Source: Bacillota bacterium (GTDB lineage: Bacteria; Bacillota; Limnochordia; Darwinibacteriales; Darwinibacteriaceae). Taken from it: a stretch of 8,861 nucleotides of DNA. This document shows, piece after piece, positions 6,964 through 8,861 of the stretch. Where the stretch lies: NCBI GenBank assembly GCA_012518325.1, contig JAAYSR010000002.1, forward strand, positions 1 through 8,861, in the 5' to 3' direction. Position numbers and translations under genes: made by a program. The first letter of the stretch is position 1. Every line of letters starts with the position of its first letter. The notes below the pieces were generated by a model that saw nothing but the letters and a program-made list of their open reading frames with translations, was not told where the DNA came from and did no database searches.

Positions 6964-7314
6964 TCATTTCTGCGGTTTCCGCAGTAAAGCCAAGATACTG
7001 CTGAAGACAATGGAAGCAGCTAAACCGAGGCCGGTTATTTCAAAGGCGCCGGTAAAGAGTCCCTCCCAGCCGAGGCGTTCGATTTCCGAGAGCATGCCCT
7101 TGGTGATGGAACTGCCAAACCCCATCACCGGCACCAAAGCCCCGGCGCCGGCAAACTCTTGGAAGGGCTCGTAGATGCCCAGTCCGCTCAGGACCGCCCC
7201 CAGGCAGACCAGTCCGACGAGCAGATGCGCATTTGTGCACTTGGTCACATCAATGATCAGCTGCCCCAGGGCACACACTGCCCCGCCTACTAGAAATGCA
7301 ATAATGTACTCGAT
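6964..7314 (-). CDS. spoVAE: SpoVAE (SpoVAEb-type), spore DPA channel membrane protein, probable ATC start
   Basis: This is a small membrane subunit of the SpoVA system, which moves calcium-dipicolinate into the forespore and out at germination. From 7314 it is 116 residues, the usual SpoVAEb size. Hydrophobic segments lie at about 3-20, 31-50 and 86-111. Family motifs are AFLVGGAVCALGQLIID (6-22), GLGIYEPF (44-51), FAGAGALVPVMGFG (54-67) and the C-terminal LLRKPQK. The frame has no ATG, GTG or TTG before a GTG at 7278, which would remove 12 residues of the first membrane segment and has no properly spaced SD. A strong SD (AGGGGGAG, 7327-7320) sits 5 nt before ATC at 7314, giving the protein (M)EYIIAFLVGG. 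I therefore propose an ATC start. A one-base change or error from ATG is the other explanation. It lies 12 nt after spoVAD. Confidence 0.88.
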   Translation of the reverse strand: MEYIIAFLVGGAVCALGQLIIDVTKCTNAHLLVGLVCLGAVLSGLGIYEPFQEFAGAGALVPVMGFGSSITKGMLSEIERLGWEGLFTGAFEITGLGLAASIVFSSILALLRKPQK

Positions 7315-7319
7315 AAGAT

Positions 7320-7327
7320 CTCCCCCT
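7320..7327 (-). promoter_or_regulatory. Shine-Dalgarno that decides the spoVAE start
   Basis: AGGGGGAG on the minus strand begins at the last base of the spoVAD TAA stop and ends 5 nt before the ATC codon at 7314-7312. It is the only good ribosome binding site near the gene, and its spacing does not fit the downstream ATT codons (14 nt or more) or the GTG at 7278. Confidence 0.6.
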
Positions 7328-8337
7328 TAAGCCTCAATTACTACGGCATGGGCGATGCAGGGGATGGATTCTCCCTGCGCCACAGTGAGCGAACTGAGAA
7401 GCGCCCCGGTGGCAACAACCAAGATGCGCCGGGCCTTGGCCGACTTGAGCTTGTTGAGGGCATAGCCCAGGGTCATGACCGCGATGCAGGCCGCGCCGCT
7501 GCCCCCAGCGCCTGTCTTTTGGCCGTCTCCGTAAATTTTGCTTCCTCCGTCCTGCAAGCGATCCAGGCCTTGGAACCCTTCCCCTTCCAGAAGCAGCCTC
7601 AGCATTTTCCTGCCCTGCCTGCCCAGATCTCCGGTAAGCACAACGTCATAGTCTTCCAAGCTGCGCCCGGTATCCTTCAGGTGCTGCTTGATGGTGGCAA
7701 ATGCTGCCGGAGCCATGGCACTGCCCATATCATTTGGATCCTTCAGCCCCATGTCTACAACTGCCCCGAAGGTGGCGTGGGTCACCCTGGGACCTTCTTC
7801 CCCAAAACCCAAAAGAGCAGTCCCTGCCCCGGTCACAGTATGATGGTTGGTGGCAATGTGCTTAACATTCAGCTCAATGGGATAGCGGAATTGCCTCTCA
7901 GCCGTCTGATAGTGGCTGGCGGTGCCGATCAGCACCTTGCTGGCAAAGTCGCCCTGCAGAAGTGCTGCAGCGAGGCCCATGGCCTGGGCAAAGGTTGAAC
8001 AGGCCCCATAGATGCCTATAAAGGGAGCCGCATAGGTGGCGGCGGCAAATGTGGAGGAAATGATCTGGTTCAAAAGATCTCCTGCGATGAGAAACTGTAC
8101 TTCATCCAGCTTGGTGCTGCTTTTTTGCAGCGTTTTTGCGATGGCCATCTCCAGGATCAGACGTTCGGATTTTTCCGGAGTTTTCTGATTCAGTACATCA
8201 TCGGGAAGGATTTCATCAAAGTCCAGAGCATGTGGCCCTTTGCCTTCCATTGGGCCCACTATGGCATAGGAGCTGAGGATTCTAGGTTCTTTGCTGAATG
8301 TCAGGGTTTGGGCGCCAAGGCGGTTGCTCACACACAA
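7327..8337 (-). CDS. spoVAD: SpoVAD, DPA-binding protein of the SpoVA system
   Basis: SpoVAD is a soluble, thiolase-fold protein that sits on the spore inner membrane and binds dipicolinic acid for the SpoVA channel. The 336-residue product has the family and fold landmarks: a short N-terminal beta region (TLTFSKEPRILSSYAIVGPMEGKGP), AGDLLNQIISSTFAA (85-99), GIYGACSTFAQAM with C113 at the thiolase-like nucleophile position, and LIGTASHY. ATNHHTVTGAGTALL (162-176), LTGDLGRQG and the C-terminal glycine-rich GAGGSGAACIA follow. No membrane segment is evident. The start is a GTG at 8337, five bases after GGAGG; a second GTG at 8331 is possible but less well spaced. It lies 12 nt after spoVAC and 12 nt before spoVAE. 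Its order between the two membrane subunits is the normal spoVAC-D-E order. Generic thiolase/FabH assignment is excluded by this context and the SpoVAD-type motifs. Confidence 0.96.
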   Translation of the reverse strand: MCVSNRLGAQTLTFSKEPRILSSYAIVGPMEGKGPHALDFDEILPDDVLNQKTPEKSERLILEMAIAKTLQKSSTKLDEVQFLIAGDLLNQIISSTFAAATYAAPFIGIYGACSTFAQAMGLAAALLQGDFASKVLIGTASHYQTAERQFRYPIELNVKHIATNHHTVTGAGTALLGFGEEGPRVTHATFGAVVDMGLKDPNDMGSAMAPAAFATIKQHLKDTGRSLEDYDVVLTGDLGRQGRKMLRLLLEGEGFQGLDRLQDGGSKIYGDGQKTGAGGSGAACIAVMTLGYALNKLKSAKARRILVVATGALLSSLTVAQGESIPCIAHAVVIEA

Positions 8338-8349
8338 ACACCTCCTGCC

Positions 8350-8790
8350 TTAGAAAAGTCCGAGAATTAGAGCCTTGATCAACGCGACAATGAATCCGGA
8401 GAGAATCCCAAACACAATCACCGGACCTGCAATCACAAACATTTTCGCGGCCATGCCCAACAGAAAGCCTTCCCGGCGAAACTCCATAGCTGCAGATGTT
8501 ACCGTATTGGCAAAGCCTGTAATCGGTATGGCTGCACCGGCCCCTCCCTTTTCGGCGATTTCATCATAGACGCCAATGCCCGTCAAGATTGTCCCGACCA
8601 GGATCATCATGGCCAGTGTCACGGCTGAAGCCTCGGCTTTGGTTCTTTCGATCTTTTCCGCGATATTCAGAGCCACTTGTCCAACTGCACAGATCGTTCC
8701 CCCCACAAAAAAAGCCCACAGCATGTTTTTCACCAGGGGTCGGGGCGGACTGTGCTTCTGCACCAGTTTCTGATACTCTTGCGGCTTCAT
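8350..8790 (-). CDS. spoVAC: SpoVAC, spore DPA channel membrane protein
   Basis: SpoVAC is an inner-membrane subunit of the SpoVA complex; the B. subtilis protein behaves as a mechanosensitive channel involved in DPA release. The 146-residue product has a short polar N-terminus (MKPQEYQKLVQKHSPPRPL) and hydrophobic segments at about 23-42, 56-75, 85-98 and 110-146. Motifs are WAFFVGGTICAVGQ (25-38), GIGVYDEI and KGGAGAAIPITGFANTV (81-97). They resemble SpoVAE at AFLVGGAVCALGQ and GAGALVPVMGFG, so the two subunits are paralogues. The start is the ATG at 8790, eight bases after the AGGAG core. A GTG at 8799 overlaps the SD and was rejected. It is the first gene after the sigma-G-type promoter, with spoVAD 12 nt behind, so it heads a three-gene unit without spoVAA or spoVAB. 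Confidence 0.96.
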   Translation of the reverse strand: MKPQEYQKLVQKHSPPRPLVKNMLWAFFVGGTICAVGQVALNIAEKIERTKAEASAVTLAMMILVGTILTGIGVYDEIAEKGGAGAAIPITGFANTVTSAAMEFRREGFLLGMAAKMFVIAGPVIVFGILSGFIVALIKALILGLF

Positions 8791-8818
8791 CTGCGTCACT
8801 CCTTTGGCTAATCGTTCT

Positions 8819-8848
8819 TAGTATGCTATTCTCCAGCCAAAGTATGCA
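8819..8848 (-). promoter_or_regulatory. Sigma-G (forespore) promoter of spoVAC-spoVAD-spoVAE
   Basis: On the minus strand TGCATA (8848-8843) and CATACTA (8825-8819) are separated by exactly 17 nt. This matches the sigma-G pattern (TGMATA-like -35, CATACTA-like -10, 17-18 nt spacer) almost perfectly. The -10 lies 28 nt upstream of the spoVAC ATG, leaving room for a start point near 8812 and the SD. In B. subtilis the spoVA operon is transcribed by sigma-G in the forespore, so position and motif agree. It is not experimentally shown here. Confidence 0.8.
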
Positions 8849-8861
8849 AAAAAGGGGCACC
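8848..8861 (-). terminator. Possible 3' half of an upstream gene's terminator (cut by window edge)
   Basis: The minus strand begins GGTGCCCC followed by six T residues. This looks like the descending arm and U tract of an intrinsic terminator whose other arm lies beyond the window. The last T is also the first base of the sigma-G -35 element. If real, a gene on the same strand ends just upstream. Only half of the structure is visible. Confidence 0.35.

Noticed and set aside
7348..7998. Open frame of 216 codons on the plus strand opposite spoVAD
   Set aside because: It lies wholly antisense to a well-supported spoVAD, its product resembles no family I recognise, and no plausible SD or promoter is seen.
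8564..8860. Minus-strand open frame overlapping the spoVAC start and promoter
   Set aside because: It is out of frame with spoVAC, covers the sigma-G promoter and encodes a low-complexity product. SpoVAC explains the region.
1..8861. A new defence, mobile or otherwise undescribed system
   Set aside because: All coding sequence is accounted for by well-known chemotaxis, motor-switch and SpoVA genes. I saw no integrase, transposase, direct-repeat array, tRNA or unexplained gene-sized gap.

Overview
The window comes from an endospore-forming, flagellated, chemotactic Gram-positive bacterium (Bacillota), more like a Clostridia-type lineage than Bacillus. Two things point there. The right side carries spoVAC-spoVAD-spoVAE, which encode the spore dipicolinate (DPA) channel. 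The left side carries a chemotaxis/switch set with the Bacillus/Thermotoga-type components CheC, CheD and FliY. Genus and species cannot be fixed from what is visible. Every convincing gene is on the minus strand, so transcription runs from high to low coordinates.

Right block (about 8861 to 6935): a close match to a sigma-G (forespore) promoter, TGCATA-N17-CATACTA, lies just upstream of spoVAC. It is followed by spoVAC (8790..8350), spoVAD (8337..7327) and spoVAE (7314..6964), with gaps of only 12 nt, and then a hairpin terminator. No spoVAA or spoVAB lies between the promoter and spoVAC, so the operon appears to be the short three-gene form. The first 14 bases on the minus strand look like the tail of an upstream gene's terminator. 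spoVAE has no ATG, GTG or TTG at its expected start: a strong Shine-Dalgarno (SD) sequence is placed for an ATC codon.

Left block (about 6905 to 1): a compact chemotaxis and flagellar-switch operon in the order cheW, fliM, fliY, cheA, cheY, cheC, cheD, cheB; cheB runs off the left edge without its C-terminus. Most junctions are 10-30 nt or overlap. The exception is cheW-fliM (96 nt, with a perfect GUAA-loop hairpin).

How the genes fit together: chemoreceptors (not in this window) signal through CheW to the kinase CheA. CheA phosphorylates CheY and CheB. CheY-P binds FliM and FliY at the motor switch. FliY and CheC both keep two phosphatase motifs and should dephosphorylate CheY-P. CheD should deamidate receptors and pair with CheC, and CheB demethylates receptors. 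cheR, cheV and receptor genes are not in the window. There are no rRNA or tRNA genes, CRISPR arrays, insertion sequences or gene-free stretches above 300 nt. I found no evidence of an undescribed system. The points worth checking are the spoVAE start, an altered G3 segment in CheA, the merged operon order, and a few RNA hairpins.
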